DNA of 64,000 nucleotides from the NCBI RefSeq assembly GCF_004570975.1, contig NZ_SPPC01000008.1, forward strand, positions 62,001 to 126,000, read 5' to 3'. Position 1 is the first letter of the stretch, and each line of letters starts with the position of its first letter. A program made the translations under genes and the position numbers. The DNA is from Barnesiella sp. WM24 (lineage in GTDB: Bacteria; Bacteroidota; Bacteroidia; Bacteroidales; Muribaculaceae). Positions 63,652-64,000 of this stretch are shown here, piece by piece. The notes beneath the pieces are model-generated. The model saw only the letters and a program-made list of their open reading frames with translations. It was not told the DNA's origin and ran no database searches.

Positions 63652-64000
63652 TCAGTCGGCGGAGTCAACCGGCTGCTTCATGAGCCGCTTCCATTTGGCA
63701 TAACCAAACAATGCGATTACCGTATAGCAGGCATACAGAATTGCGTAAAACGGGCGGTCCTTATAAAGGTATAGCCCGACACACACGGCGTCAACCAGTA
63801 TCCACGCGATCCACTGCTCTATATATTTGCGCGCGAGCATCCACATCGCCACTATGCTGAGCGAGGTGGTGAACGCGTCACAATAAGGCACGGTGCTGTC
63901 AGTGTATCTTGCAAGCCAGAAGGCTATTATGACATAAGTCACTGCAAAGGCGGCAACGCATCCCGCAAGCCGTCTGCCGTTGATGTGGCTTATGGGAAGC
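63652..64000 (-). CDS. pnuC: PnuC-type nicotinamide riboside / vitamin transporter, C-terminal part
   Basis: This is the 3' part of a pnuC-like gene, cut by the right edge of the window. The visible reading frame has no stop up to base 64000, so a GTG at 63942 is unlikely to be the true start. Membrane helices are visible, with the family's motifs TDSTVPYCDAFTTSLSIVAM and ARKYIEQWIAW, followed by DAVCVGLYLYKDRPFYAILY. PnuC proteins import nicotinamide riboside or thiamine down a gradient. Which vitamin it carries cannot be told. The downstream gap holds the inverted repeats. Confidence 0.88.
   Translation of the reverse strand, partial: LPISHINGRRLAGCVAAFAVTYVIIAFWLARYTDSTVPYCDAFTTSLSIVAMWMLARKYIEQWIAWILVDAVCVGLYLYKDRPFYAILYACYTVIALFGYAKWKRLMKQPVDSAD

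Noticed and set aside
1-64000. CRISPR arrays, insertion sequences, phage or integrase genes
   Set aside because: No regularly spaced repeats, transposase, integrase or phage structural motif was found; all three tRNA genes lack neighbouring integrases and I saw no repeated tRNA 3' end.

Overview
The window reads as a chromosomal stretch from a Bacteroidales bacterium, plausibly Muribaculaceae or a close relative (inference from gene content, about 50% G+C and promoter style). Two things point there. Gene starts are repeatedly preceded by the Bacteroidetes -33 TTTG / -7 TAnnTTTG promoter with 17-22 bases between the boxes, rather than by E. coli-type boxes. Lineage-typical genes are present: a long LptF/G-type permease beside ribBA, DUF6377 and DUF4835 proteins, a PG0541-type small protein behind an RND pump, and a short primary sigma factor. 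No phage, insertion sequence, integrase or CRISPR array was seen. The clearest accessory island is a two-gene type II restriction-modification system.

Layout. 1-4.6 kb: start of groES, then an LptF/G-type permease and ribBA, and an AraC-type regulator. 4.7-6.6 kb: a HaeIII-like cytosine methyltransferase and an NgoPII-like endonuclease, both predicted to act on GGCC. 6.9-11.4 kb: a membrane-anchored DUF6377 regulator, a nitroreductase and an orphan sensor kinase. 11.6-16.1 kb: carA-carB and tRNA-Pro. 16.2-20.5 kb: secreted proteins including a GH43 enzyme. 20.5-25.5 kb, minus strand: a WaaP-like kinase, tRNA-Leu, a Rieske-like lipoprotein, an aldo/keto reductase, argH, an SRPBCC protein and pyrE. 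25.6-35.3 kb: ilvA, a complete TolC-adaptor-RND efflux operon with its small P-II-like partner, a TrpB2-type enzyme and a CPBP protease.

35.3-45.0 kb: lptB and udk, mlaE-mlaF, then a long minus-strand housekeeping operon (dnaN, DnaQ-like exonuclease, coaBC, DUF4835, recN, rlmB). 45.3-51.7 kb: patatin phospholipase, intracellular GH13, prs, HtrA protease and the primary sigma factor. 51.7-60.0 kb: umuDC behind hisS, uridine phosphorylase, a secreted GH31, a Fur-family repressor and a porin. 60.2-64.0 kb: tRNA-Arg, an unexplained structured RNA leader in front of a beta-barrel gene, a small operon of two micro-proteins and a very acidic protein, a methyltransferase whose promoter lies between inverted repeats, and the 3' part of pnuC.

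The genes are mostly housekeeping: nucleotide and arginine supply (carAB, pyrE, argH, prs, udk, udp), envelope building (LptB, LptF/G, MlaEF, WaaP-like), replication and repair (dnaN, recN, umuDC) and glycan use (GH43, GH13, GH31). The items most worth following up are the structured RNA at 60.5-60.8 kb, the possible invertible promoter at 63.58-63.65 kb, the micro-protein/acidic-protein operon at 61.8-62.5 kb, the GGCC restriction-modification pair, and a CoaBC that lacks two residues considered catalytic in E. coli.
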